Below, piece after piece: positions 8,220 to 15,555 of a stretch of DNA of 40,735 bases; within the stretch, counting starts at the first letter, position 1; each line of letters begins with the position of its first letter. Both the position numbers and the translations under genes were made by a program. The stretch covers positions 1 to 40,735 of the forward strand of contig UQIN01000022.1 in the NCBI GenBank assembly GCA_900541035.1, given 5' to 3'. The notes below the pieces were generated by a model. It saw nothing but the letters and a program-made list of their open reading frames with translations, had not been told where the DNA came from and made no database searches. The DNA comes from an uncultured Collinsella sp. Lineage in GTDB: Bacteria; Actinomycetota; Coriobacteriia; Coriobacteriales; Coriobacteriaceae.

Positions 8220-9944
8220 CTACGAGCGCAGTGTAATTTTATCGCGCAGTGACTTGAGGTCTTCGGTGACGGTGCGGTCTTCCTGGATCATCTTCTGGAC
8301 CTTTTTGTAGCTCGTGCTGACGGTCGAGTGGTTGCGGTTGCCAAATTCGGCGCCCACCGCCGTGGTCGTCATTTCGCACATCTCGATGGCCAGGTAGATA
8401 GCGATATGGCGTGCTTTGGCGATATTGGCGTTGCGACGCGGGCCGATGAGCTCCTCGTGTGTCACGCCGTACTGCTCTTCGATGACGGACTGAACCGTCT
8501 GGACGTTGATCTTTTTGGCCGATGTGTCGAAGTACTGGCTGGCGATGGCGTCGATATCGTCAAAGGTGAGCTCTCCGCCCTCGCGCTCGCGGTCGCCCGC
8601 CTCGCCGGCGCAGCGCTCGCAAAAGCTCTCGAGTTCGCGGATGTTGGTGCCCGAGACCTCGGCCATGTGTTTAAAGTGCTCGTCGGTCAGGTGCCCGCCG
8701 TCGCCCCCATAGGCCGCCAGCAGCGAGTCGTCGCCTGCTTCGGGAGCGGCGATGATGGTGTTCTCGTAATAGCGCTGCAAGATCTTGTATTTCATCTCGT
8801 AGCTGGGCTCTGCGACCAGGCAGAGCATGCCGGCGTTGAAGCGGCTGGTCAGACGCTCGTCCATGCTCAGGTCCTTGGGAGCGCGGTCTGCCGCGATAAC
8901 GACCTTCTTGTTATTGCGGATGAACTCGTCCATGAGCTGGAAAAAGTAGTCCACGCTCGCGCGCTTGCCGATGATGTTTTGGATGTCATCGATGATGAGC
9001 ACGTCCACGCCGTGGTACGCCTGCATGATGGGGGCGTTGCTCTTCTTTTGGCGGTCGAACTCGGTCATCAGGTCGTCCAGATATGCCTGGGAGTTGGCAT
9101 ACTTGACCTTGATCTCGGGCGACTTCTCGGCGAGCTCGTTTTTGATGGCAAGCAGCAGGTGCGTCTTGCCTAGGCCCGATTTGCCGTAGATGAACAGTGA
9201 TGTGCATGTGCCGCGCTCGTCCGCGAGGGCGGCAAACTTGAGTGCCGAGCGATAGGCATGGCTGTTCTCTGGGCCGTAGACAAAGTTCTCAAAGGTGAAT
9301 TTTGAGTTCGCGGCGAGCGGGGCTCCATCCGTATTCTGCTCGGCCGGCACGGTCGGCGCTGGCATGGGCGAAGCGGGGGTCGCAGCTTGCGTGGATTTAG
9401 TCGGCGCTCCGCCCTTCATCTGGTTCATCATGCGACGAAAATCATCGGCCGAGAGCGTGTTCTTGATTGCAATGCCCGAATCCGCGCCCGCCGCTGCGTC
9501 GTGAGCGATAGGCATGTGCGTGACGGGTGCGTTCGTTGACGTCGCCGCCGCGGTCGGCAACGGTGCCATGGTTTCACGGGAAACATCGCTGTGCTGGTGC
9601 TCGATTGTCGGCACGTCGCCTGCGGAGGCCGGCACCGCCGGGGAGGCAGCGGGAGCCGTGGCGGGCGCCGTCGCGGCAGCGGATTCCGTCGCGGCGCCTT
9701 GTGGTGCCACGATGTCGAGCGCAATCGGTGCAAAGGCGATTTCTTCCAGATAGGCCTCAATAGTCGGCTGATGCTTTTTGAGCTGCGCGATGGCAAAGCG
9801 CGAGGGGGCCTCGATCGTGAGCGTATCTTCGGTCAGGCTTATGGCGCGCGATTGCCCCAGCATGTTGATGAGGCGTGCATCTTGACCGTCGCGCTGGCAA
9901 AAGGCGATGGCATCCCCCAGGATGATGCTTGCTTCCTCGTCCAC
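8220..9944 (-). CDS. dnaA: Chromosomal replication initiator DnaA
   Basis: AAA+ initiator that binds DnaA boxes and opens the origin. 574 residues, longer than the usual 450-520 because of an Ala/Pro-rich domain II (about 81-212). Domain I is residues 1-80. Domain III carries Walker A GKSGLGKT (254-261) and Walker B VLIIDDIQ. Domain IV ends with the HTH signature GNRNHSTV (535-542), where most bacteria have GGRDHTTV; Asn538 and Ser540 replace the Asp433 and Thr435 positions of E. coli that contact bases. A parS-like site (9570-9585) lies in the domain II coding sequence. The gene follows the GHKL/winged-helix gene by 15 bp, so they are probably one operon. Confidence 0.97.
   Translation of the reverse strand: MDEEASIILGDAIAFCQRDGQDARLINMLGQSRAISLTEDTLTIEAPSRFAIAQLKKHQPTIEAYLEEIAFAPIALDIVAPQGAATESAAATAPATAPAASPAVPASAGDVPTIEHQHSDVSRETMAPLPTAAATSTNAPVTHMPIAHDAAAGADSGIAIKNTLSADDFRRMMNQMKGGAPTKSTQAATPASPMPAPTVPAEQNTDGAPLAANSKFTFENFVYGPENSHAYRSALKFAALADERGTCTSLFIYGKSGLGKTHLLLAIKNELAEKSPEIKVKYANSQAYLDDLMTEFDRQKKSNAPIMQAYHGVDVLIIDDIQNIIGKRASVDYFFQLMDEFIRNNKKVVIAADRAPKDLSMDERLTSRFNAGMLCLVAEPSYEMKYKILQRYYENTIIAAPEAGDDSLLAAYGGDGGHLTDEHFKHMAEVSGTNIRELESFCERCAGEAGDREREGGELTFDDIDAIASQYFDTSAKKINVQTVQSVIEEQYGVTHEELIGPRRNANIAKARHIAIYLAIEMCEMTTTAVGAEFGNRNHSTVSTSYKKVQKMIQEDRTVTEDLKSLRDKITLRS
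9570..9585. promoter_or_regulatory. parS-like site inside dnaA
   Basis: GGTTTCACGGGAAACA matches the parS consensus TGTTTCACGTGAAACA at 14 of 16 positions. It lies in the domain II coding sequence of dnaA (encoding VSRET), about 2-5 kb from the perfect parS sites and near the candidate origin. It may be a weaker ParB site. Confidence 0.6.
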
Positions 9945-9959
9945 TGTCTCTCCCGTTCT

Positions 9960-11312
9960 TTAGCTCTGAGCTCGCACGCGAGCGGCGCCGAGTTCGGTCA
10001 GATGGTATTTCTGGCCATGCTTGATGACCAAGCCGGCCTGCGCCAAGTCATTGAGCGTGCGTGACCAAGTGGGGGCCGAGTTTCCAAACGCCCTCGCAAG
10101 ATCGGTTGCGCCGCACGCTTGATTTTGCGCCAGATAGCCCAGCGCGGCGTTGCCGCGATCGCTTACGAACACGTCCGGTTGTGGCTGTGCATACTGATTT
10201 ACTGCATTAGGATACATCATTTGAGCTGCTGGTTGTTGAGAACTCTGCGTCGGCGGCATTTGCTGTTGAAAACTTTGAGGCCACTGTTGGTAAGGCTGCG
10301 GAGGCGTCTGCTGGGCCCAGGGGTTGTACTGCTGCTGCGGCATCTGCTGGTACGGCTGCTGATATCCCTGCTGGTACTGCTGCGGGAACTGCTGGCCATA
10401 CCCCAGTGGCGGCATCTGCTGATATGGATATCCCTGTTGGTACGGCTGATAGCCCATTTGCTGGCCACCCGGCGCCCCCGTCGCCTGCTGCATTGCTGCT
10501 GCATCCTGATCAGCCAGCGGCATGGCCTCTGGCATGTTTGGCGGCATCGACATAGATGCCGCCTGGGGTTCTTGTGTGGGAAGCATTCCGGGCCGCTGCA
10601 TCTGTGCCACGGGGGGCTGCACCTGCTGCGTTGCCATGGGCTGCTGCGCAAAAGCTCCCGGCAGGGGATATGTGGGCTGTTCCGTCTCGGGCCGCACGGC
10701 AGCGCCGCGTCCGCCGGCACGCTCGATTTCCTGCACGCGTTTAGGATTCAGGCTTACCGTAACCACGGTGCCGTTGCCCATGTTGTCCTCGATGGATACG
10801 GCACCGCCGGCGTTTTCCAAATACTCCTGCACCATGGGAAACCCTGCTCCGGTTCCACGGATATAGCGCTTCATCTTGCTGTTTGCGCTGGTAACGCCAA
10901 AGTCGAAAGCACGTTCCTTGTCGTCGATGCCGGGTCCTTGGTCAGCAAAGCGGATGGTGTCTCCGCCGTCCAGAATCGAGATGATGGGCTCGGCAAAGTG
11001 TGCGTGGATAAAGTTTTCGACAATCTCGCGGATGACCATGAGCGAGATGTGGCCACCTTGTTCTTTCATGCACTGGTAGACGGTGTTGGTCGTCTCTTCC
11101 AAATACGTGCGGACATCTTGCGGATCAATGACGATCACCCGCGGCGTCGACAGCATGTCGTCATAGACGGCGATGCGCGCGGCGTACATGGCTTTTGGCG
11201 CCTGCGTGGTCGTCTGCTCGCCTTCCGCACGCTCTTCGCGCACGCCGGTGATGTGCTCGTTGTCGGGTGCCGGGTCTCCGGAATCGACCATGGTGTAAAA
11301 GTCGTCAGACAT
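9960..11312 (-). CDS. GHKL ATPase + Q/P/Y-rich linker + winged helix protein at oriC
   Basis: 450-residue protein with no function I can name. Residues about 40-192 resemble a GHKL (HATPase_c) domain: N-box IREIVENFIHAHF (Glu96, Asn100), G1 box DQGPG (124-128), G2 box GTGAGF (153-158). No dimerisation/phospho-acceptor (H-box) domain is present, so it is not a classical sensor kinase; anti-sigma kinases and GHKL chaperone-like ATPases are closer in layout. Residues about 225-380 are dominated by Gln, Pro, Tyr, Met and Gly (prion-like). Residues 385-448 look like a winged helix (ATDLARAF...TWSRTLNDLAQAGLVIK...YHLTELGAARV). It lies between the DnaA-box cluster and dnaA, 15 bp before dnaA, with start ATG at 11312. 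A role in controlling initiation is inference. Confidence 0.85.
   Translation of the reverse strand: MSDDFYTMVDSGDPAPDNEHITGVREERAEGEQTTTQAPKAMYAARIAVYDDMLSTPRVIVIDPQDVRTYLEETTNTVYQCMKEQGGHISLMVIREIVENFIHAHFAEPIISILDGGDTIRFADQGPGIDDKERAFDFGVTSANSKMKRYIRGTGAGFPMVQEYLENAGGAVSIEDNMGNGTVVTVSLNPKRVQEIERAGGRGAAVRPETEQPTYPLPGAFAQQPMATQQVQPPVAQMQRPGMLPTQEPQAASMSMPPNMPEAMPLADQDAAAMQQATGAPGGQQMGYQPYQQGYPYQQMPPLGYGQQFPQQYQQGYQQPYQQMPQQQYNPWAQQTPPQPYQQWPQSFQQQMPPTQSSQQPAAQMMYPNAVNQYAQPQPDVFVSDRGNAALGYLAQNQACGATDLARAFGNSAPTWSRTLNDLAQAGLVIKHGQKYHLTELGAARVRAQS
10173..10640 (-). repeat. Q/P/Y-rich low-complexity coding stretch
   Basis: This part of the GHKL/winged-helix gene (about residues 225-380) is built from recurring CAG/CAA, CCG/CCA, TAC/TAT and ATG codons, giving repeats such as YQQGYPYQQMP, QQYQQGYQQPYQQMPQQQ and PQPYQQWPQ. 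Repeated short DNA words make it prone to length changes between strains. Confidence 0.85.
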
Positions 11313-11657
11313 GCCGCTCGCAATCTTTCAAAAGGTTTCGAACAAATAGTAGCTCACCGTGCAACGTTTCTCATCTTTCGACAACTTTTCAAAACTTGTT
11401 GAAAACTTTGGAAAACGGGCGAAAAGTTCTCAACATTGCCAACATGACCTGTTGAAAACTCGATGAAATATCGTGAAAGGTTGCCATGAGGCGCAAATTT
11501 CGGTTGTGCTTATGGGGGAACCGTGTGAACTGCGCAACCTTTTACCTTTGATTTCTTGACATTTGAACATTGATTTCCCTACAATCTTCAAGCTCACGTG
11601 TCTATATCTGCGTCCGCGTCCCCGCGGACACTCGAAATGCAGCAGGAGGAACTTAAG
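11313..11657. other. Candidate origin half between divergent gene arms
   Basis: 345 bp without a gene, at the point where transcription diverges. DnaA-box-like 9-mers cluster here: CTTTCGACA (11375-11383, plus), TTTTCAAAA (11386-11394, plus), TTTTCAACA on the minus strand at 11397-11405 and 11450-11458, and TTCTCAACA (11427-11435, plus). The exact 9-mer TTTTCAACA also occurs at 8196-8204 on the other side of dnaA. The right part holds the rpmH promoter. Gene polarity on both sides points away from here, as expected for a bidirectional origin. Confidence 0.7.
11556..11585 (+). promoter_or_regulatory. Promoter of rpmH operon
   Basis: Consensus -35 TTGACA (11556-11561) and -10 TACAAT (11580-11585) with an 18-bp spacer. 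It lies 72 bp upstream of the rpmH start and would drive rpmH-rnpA and probably yidD-yidC. Confidence 0.85.
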
Positions 11658-11792
11658 ATGAAGCGTACGTATCAGCCTAATAAGCGTAAGCGTGCCAAGA
11701 CCCATGGCTTCCGTGCCCGTATGGCCACTAAGGGTGGTCGTGCCGTGCTCGCCCGTCGTCGTGCCAAGGGCCGCAAGCGTCTCACTGTCTAG
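11658..11792 (+). CDS. rpmH: Ribosomal protein bL34
   Basis: 44-residue large-subunit ribosomal protein with the hallmark start MKRTYQPNKRKR and the basic GFRARM...GRAVLARRRAKGRKRL body. I chose the ATG at 11658 because it gives the universal length and follows AGGAGG; upstream in-frame starts would add a non-conserved leader. It is the first gene of the plus-strand arm, behind a consensus promoter, and is followed by rnpA after 20 bp. Confidence 0.98.
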   Translation: MKRTYQPNKRKRAKTHGFRARMATKGGRAVLARRRAKGRKRLTV

Positions 11793-11812
11793 CAGCGATA
11801 CACACATCTCGC

Positions 11813-12151
11813 ATGAAGACTATTAAGTCTCGGCAAGATTTCGAGCATGTGTTCAGTCAGGGGCGTCGTTTCAATCACCCTCTGATTCGAATGACCATAT
11901 GTGAATCGGTTGGCGAAGGCGACTCCGGAAGGGTCGCCTTCGTTGGTGCTAAGCGACTCGGTTGTGCCGTCGTGCGCAACCGATCTAAGCGTGTGATGCG
12001 CGAGGCCGCCCGCAGCTGCGGATTTCCCGTTACGGGTTATGACATCATCTTGTTTGCAACTCCCAAGACGAGGGTTTCCTCGCCGCAGGAGATGGACAAG
12101 GCGTTGCGTTCGCTTATGAAGCGCGCCGGCGTTGCCGGGGAGGAGCGATGA
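11813..12151 (+). CDS. rnpA: Ribonuclease P protein component
   Basis: Protein subunit of RNase P, which helps the catalytic RNA cleave 5' leaders from tRNA precursors. 112 residues, normal size, with the RNR motif VVRNRSKRVMREA (Arg55-Asn56-Arg57 onward) and the N-terminal F-x-x-V-F-x-x-G-R pattern. The rpmH-rnpA-yidD-yidC order is the standard bacterial arrangement. Its stop overlaps the yidD start (ATGA). Confidence 0.96.
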   Translation: MKTIKSRQDFEHVFSQGRRFNHPLIRMTICESVGEGDSGRVAFVGAKRLGCAVVRNRSKRVMREAARSCGFPVTGYDIILFATPKTRVSSPQEMDKALRSLMKRAGVAGEER

Positions 12152-12372
12152 GCAATCACGTTTTGCGACGTGTTGCCATCGCTCCTATTCGCATATATCA
12201 ACAGGTTATTTCGCCCTTATTGCCTGACGCCTGCATTTATTACCCAACGTGCTCGCAATACGCCATCCAGGCGATTGAGAAGCACGGTGTTTTGAGAGGC
12301 TGCTGGCTTGCCGTGAGGCGCATCGCTCGCTGCAATCCCCTGCACGTCGGCGGTTATGACCCTGTGCCCTAG
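12148..12372 (+). CDS. yidD: Membrane protein insertion efficiency factor YidD
   Basis: 74-residue member of the YidD family, membrane-associated and thought to assist YidC-dependent membrane protein insertion. The family signature CIYYPTCSQYAIQAIEKHG and the C-terminal CNPLHVGGYDPVP are intact. It overlaps rnpA by 4 bp, indicating coupled translation, and precedes yidC by 29 bp. Confidence 0.95.
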   Translation: MSNHVLRRVAIAPIRIYQQVISPLLPDACIYYPTCSQYAIQAIEKHGVLRGCWLAVRRIARCNPLHVGGYDPVP

Positions 12373-12401
12373 CGGGCACTCGCTATCGGAGGAAAACTTA
12401 C

Positions 12402-13172
12402 ATGTGGGATTGGATCGTTAACATCCTTTTCGAGCTGCTCAAGCTCATCCAGACCTTTGCGGTCGACTGGGGCCTGTCCATCATCATCCTGGTGGTCATC
12501 ATCCGTCTGCTGCTGACGCCGCTTATGCTCAAGTCGACCAAGTCGACGGCTCGCATGCAGGTGCTGCAGCCCAAGATGCTCGAGATCCAGGAGCGCTATG
12601 CCGACGATCCCCAGCGTCAGGCCGAGGAGATGCAGAAGTTCTACAGCGAGAACAAGTTCAACCCCATGGCTGGCTGTCTGCCGCTGCTGATTCAGATGCC
12701 TATCCTGTTCGCCCTGTTTACATTGCTGCGCAACCTGCCGCAGTACTTTAACAACGGCACGTTCTCGTTCTTCAACATCCTGCCCGACCTGACCACCACG
12801 CCGAGCGCTTCCTTTGCCGATGGCTTTATGGTTGCACTGCCTGCGCTGGTTTGCCTGATCCTGTTTGCCGTCCTGACCCTGATTCCGCAGCTCTATATGT
12901 CGCGCAACCAGACCGGCCAGCAGGCTCAGAGCATGCGTATGATGGCCGTTGTCATGACGGTCATGATGCTTTGGATGGGCTGGAGCCTTCCCGTTGGTGT
13001 TCTGCTGTACTACGACGTCTCGTCTGCTTGGCAGGTTATCCAGCAGATTTTTGTGACGCAGAAGGTCATCGACAAGGCGAAGGCCGATGAGGAGGAGCGT
13101 CTTAAGAACGCTCCGCTGCAGGTTGAGGTCACTCGTCGCGAGAAGAAGCCGCGCCCGCACAAGAAGAAGTAG
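12402..13172 (+). CDS. yidC: Membrane protein insertase YidC (Oxa1 family)
   Basis: 256-residue Oxa1/YidC insertase of the Gram-positive type, lacking the large periplasmic domain of proteobacterial YidC. It shows several hydrophobic segments, the conserved Arg in the first core helix (VVIIRLLLTPLML), the cytoplasmic helical hairpin (STARMQVLQPKMLEIQERYADDPQR), and a basic C-terminal tail (RREKKPRPHKKK) suited to ribosome contact. No lipobox is visible at the N terminus. The start ATG follows GGAGGAAAA. Confidence 0.96.
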   Translation: MWDWIVNILFELLKLIQTFAVDWGLSIIILVVIIRLLLTPLMLKSTKSTARMQVLQPKMLEIQERYADDPQRQAEEMQKFYSENKFNPMAGCLPLLIQMPILFALFTLLRNLPQYFNNGTFSFFNILPDLTTTPSASFADGFMVALPALVCLILFAVLTLIPQLYMSRNQTGQQAQSMRMMAVVMTVMMLWMGWSLPVGVLLYYDVSSAWQVIQQIFVTQKVIDKAKADEEERLKNAPLQVEVTRREKKPRPHKKK

Positions 13173-13189
13173 TGGGATATCAATCTTAT

Positions 13190-13202
13190 TTAGGTACCTA
13201 AC
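13190..13202. repeat. Palindrome TTAGGTACCTAAC, copy 1
   Basis: The 12-bp palindrome TTAGGTACCTAA plus one C lies upstream of the khpB ribosome-binding site. The same 13 bases recur at 16694-16706, just after the last gene of the parAB cluster. It could be an operator or be coincidental. Confidence 0.45.
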
Positions 13203-13216
13203 TTTTGGAGTACGTT

Positions 13217-13786
13217 ATGTCTGAAGAGATCATCGAGGATATGCTTGAGGAGGTTGCCCCGCAGGTCGCGGGCGATTATCCCGAGATTGCACAGCGCTAC
13301 AAGGCTGGTGAAGAGCTGACCGATGAGGAGCTCGACACCATTGCCGATGTTGCGATTTCCATCCTGCGTTCCATCCTTTCGCACTTCGATGCCGCCAACT
13401 CTCCTATCGATGAGTATGAGGGCGACGAGGGTGAGCTGATTTTGGATGTAACGGCTCCCGACCTTGCTGTTCTCATTGGCCGTCATGGTCGCACTCTTGA
13501 TGCTCTTCAGGTTATGTTCTCTTTGCTGGTGAGCCGCAAGCTTGGCTTTAGGTATCCGGTTGTAGTGGACGTCGAGGGATACAAGAGTCGCCGTCAGGAT
13601 AAGGTCGCCTCCATGGCTCAGTCTGCTGCCGAGCGTGCCATCCGCACTCATAAGAGTGTTTCGCTTCCGCCCATGAATGCCTACGAGCGCCGACTGGTTC
13701 ACATTGCACTTCGTGGCAACGATGCAGTCGATACTCATTCTGAGGGTTCTGACCCTGATCGCCATGTGGTGATTGTTGCTCGATAA
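13217..13786 (+). CDS. khpB: KH/R3H RNA-binding protein Jag (KhpB)
   Basis: 189-residue RNA-binding protein of the Jag/KhpB family, usually next to yidC and linked to control of cell division and RNA levels through KhpA. It has a KH domain with the GxxG loop (VLIGRHGRTLDALQ) and a C-terminal R3H domain (PMNAYERRLVHIALRGNDAVDTHSEG). The Jag-N domain of Firmicutes is replaced by a short acidic N terminus. I chose the ATG at 13217 over the TTG at 13205 because TTTTGGAG precedes it at correct spacing. A strong terminator follows. Confidence 0.92.
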   Translation: MSEEIIEDMLEEVAPQVAGDYPEIAQRYKAGEELTDEELDTIADVAISILRSILSHFDAANSPIDEYEGDEGELILDVTAPDLAVLIGRHGRTLDALQVMFSLLVSRKLGFRYPVVVDVEGYKSRRQDKVASMAQSAAERAIRTHKSVSLPPMNAYERRLVHIALRGNDAVDTHSEGSDPDRHVVIVAR

Positions 13787-13806
13787 TCTACTCGAGCTTA
13801 TGCTAG

Positions 13807-13837
13807 GGGGACGTGGTTTCCACGTCCCCTTTTTTTG
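13807..13837 (+). terminator. Intrinsic terminator after khpB
   Basis: GGGGACGTGG and CCACGTCCCC form a 10-bp stem around a TTT loop, followed by seven T residues. It ends the rpmH-khpB transcript, so rsmG needs its own promoter or readthrough. Confidence 0.95.
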
Positions 13838-13882
13838 TCAAAAGTTCTCGATACGCTGATTTTTGTCAGAAAGGAGCTTCTG

Positions 13883-14620
13883 TTGTTTGTACTTACCGAT
13901 CAGCAGGCTGACGAGATGTTGAGTCGCCTAACTTCCTATTGCAAAGAATATTCCTTGAGCGTAACTGATATTGAGCTGAGGAAATGTATCCAGCATTTGG
14001 ATTTGGTTCTAGAAACAAATAAGACAACCAATCTCACCCGTATTCTTAACGTAGAAGATGCTGCCGTACTTCATATCCTCGACTCACTTGTTTTGCTCCC
14101 CTATATCAATAAGGCTCCTGAGGGAGCTTTGCTCGATATGGGAACAGGTGCGGGCTTCCCTGGTATTCCATTAACCATAACCACGCATCGTAAAGCTACT
14201 TATATTGACTCTGTTGGCAAGAAGGTTGATGCGGTTAATTCCTTTGTCCATGCTCTTGGATTGAAACATGCTCATGCGGTTCATGATCGTCTTGAAGAAT
14301 ATGCTCGAAGCCATAAGAAGCAGTTCTCCGTTGTAACCGCCCGCGCACTGGCCCCTCTACCGATTCTTGTTGAGTATGCGGCTCCGTACCTGAAGGATGG
14401 AGGGCTATTTGTTATCACCAAGGGCAATCCTTCGGATGAGGAGCTTGCTTCCGGCATGTCAGCAGCTAAGATTTGCGGCTTCACTTTGCTTCTGAATGAC
14501 GCAATTGATTTGCCTGAAGGCTTGGGTCACAGGGAGTTCATTGTTCTTAAGAAGAGTCATTCAGCATCCGTTTCATTGCCTCGTGCAAATGGCATGGCAA
14601 AGAAGAATCCGCTTGCCTAG
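13883..14620 (+). CDS. rsmG: 16S rRNA (guanine-N7) methyltransferase RsmG
   Basis: SAM-dependent methyltransferase that modifies a guanine in the 530 loop of 16S rRNA. The Rossmann fold shows the SAM motif LLDMGTGAGFPGIPL and the family sequences NLTRI and VVTARALAPLPILVEY. The start is TTG at 13883 (245 residues) because AAGGAG lies 6 bp upstream; the longer frame from 13835 would begin inside the terminator T-tract. Base composition falls sharply here relative to neighbours and stays low through parB. It is the usual neighbour of parAB. Confidence 0.93.
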   Translation: MFVLTDQQADEMLSRLTSYCKEYSLSVTDIELRKCIQHLDLVLETNKTTNLTRILNVEDAAVLHILDSLVLLPYINKAPEGALLDMGTGAGFPGIPLTITTHRKATYIDSVGKKVDAVNSFVHALGLKHAHAVHDRLEEYARSHKKQFSVVTARALAPLPILVEYAAPYLKDGGLFVITKGNPSDEELASGMSAAKICGFTLLLNDAIDLPEGLGHREFIVLKKSHSASVSLPRANGMAKKNPLA

Positions 14621-14621
14621 A

Positions 14622-14637
14622 TGTTTCACGTGAAACA
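14622..14637. promoter_or_regulatory. parS site 1
   Basis: TGTTTCACGTGAAACA, a perfect match to the bacterial parS consensus, starting 2 bp after the rsmG stop codon. Binding site for ParB. Confidence 0.97.
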
Positions 14638-14660
14638 TAATGGTTACTAACAGCTTGCAG

Positions 14661-14676
14661 TGTTTCACGTGAAACA
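14661..14676. promoter_or_regulatory. parS site 2
   Basis: Second perfect TGTTTCACGTGAAACA, 23 bp after the first. Confidence 0.97.
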
Positions 14677-14699
14677 TAGCAGTTGCTATCGATTCGGAA

Positions 14700-14715
14700 T
14701 GTTTCACGTGAAACA
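14700..14715. promoter_or_regulatory. parS site 3
   Basis: Third perfect TGTTTCACGTGAAACA, again 23 bp after the previous copy, giving a regular 39-bp repeat. It overlaps the expected -35 position of the parA -10 box TATAAT at 14732-14737, so ParB bound here could repress parAB. Confidence 0.97.
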
Positions 14716-14737
14716 TCCTCCGTTTGACAGCTATAAT
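14709..14737 (+). promoter_or_regulatory. Possible parAB promoter
   Basis: A perfect -10 TATAAT (14732-14737) lies 17 bp after a weak -35-like TGAAAC (14709-14714) that overlaps parS site 3. Transcription would start only about 10 bases before the parA GTG codon. TTGACA at 14724-14729 is too close to the -10 box to act as its -35. Confidence 0.4.
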
Positions 14738-14754
14738 ACACACCAGGAGGGACC

Positions 14755-15555
14755 GTGGGATTTCGCGACGTTAAGCGTTCTAAGAGCGCAAAAGACACGC
14801 GTATCATTGCAATCATCAATCAAAAAGGCGGCGTCGGTAAGTCAACGACGGCTGTAAACCTTGCAGCAGCACTGGGTGAGCAGGGTCGTAAGACACTGAT
14901 TGTTGATTTTGATCCGCAGGGAAACAGCACCAGTGGATTCGGAATTGAAAAAGAAGACCTTGATCACTGCATCTATGATGCATTGCTGAATGATGTGCCG
15001 GCAGAATCGCTTGTTCTTGATACAAATTGCAAAAAGGTATTCGTAATTCCGGCTACAATTCAGCTTGCAGGCGCGGAAATTGAACTCGTAAGCGCAATTG
15101 CTCGTGAAACCCGTCTCAAAGATTTGCTTGAGCCGATTCAGGACGAGTTCGATTTTATTTTCATTGACTGCCCTCCTTCGCTCGGCCTGCTTACTATCAA
15201 CGCTTTGACCGCAGCAGACAGCGTTTTGATTCCGATCCAGTGCGAGTATTACGCACTCGAGGGCGTTACGAAGCTGCTTGAGTCAATGAAGATGGTCAAA
15301 TCTCGTCTGAACAAGGGCTTAGACACCTACGGTGTGCTTATGACCATGTATGACTCGCGTACTTCTCTATCGAATCAGGTTGTTGAGGAGGTTCAATCGT
15401 ACTTTGGTGATAAGGCATTTAAGACGTTGATCCCCCGTACGGTTAAAATCTCCGAAGCTCCGTCTTTTGGGGAACCGGTAATTACCTATGCACCTCAAAA
15501 TAAGGGTGCAAAAGCATATATGAACCTTGCAAAAGAGGTGATCAAGCGTGCCTAG
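14755..15555 (+). CDS. parA: Chromosome partitioning ATPase ParA (Soj)
   Basis: 266-residue P-loop ATPase that forms a nucleoid-bound gradient and moves ParB-parS complexes. It has the deviant Walker A KGGVGKST (Lys24, Lys29), Walker A' VDFDPQGNS and Walker B IFIDCPPSLG. The start is GTG at 14755 behind AGGAGG. An N-terminal extension (GFRDVKRSKSAKDTR) precedes the ATPase core. It overlaps parB by 8 bp and sits behind three perfect parS sites. Confidence 0.97.
   Translation: MGFRDVKRSKSAKDTRIIAIINQKGGVGKSTTAVNLAAALGEQGRKTLIVDFDPQGNSTSGFGIEKEDLDHCIYDALLNDVPAESLVLDTNCKKVFVIPATIQLAGAEIELVSAIARETRLKDLLEPIQDEFDFIFIDCPPSLGLLTINALTAADSVLIPIQCEYYALEGVTKLLESMKMVKSRLNKGLDTYGVLMTMYDSRTSLSNQVVEEVQSYFGDKAFKTLIPRTVKISEAPSFGEPVITYAPQNKGAKAYMNLAKEVIKRA

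Noticed and set aside
6068..8236. 722-residue plus-strand frame across recF and dnaN
   Set aside because: Crosses two well-supported genes and the origin-type gap; no recognisable domain.
9960..11312. Calling the GHKL protein a sensor histidine kinase
   Set aside because: No H-box, HAMP or membrane segment is present, and no response regulator is adjacent.
14724..14729. TTGACA as the -35 box of parA
   Set aside because: Only 2 bp separate it from TATAAT, so the two cannot form one promoter.
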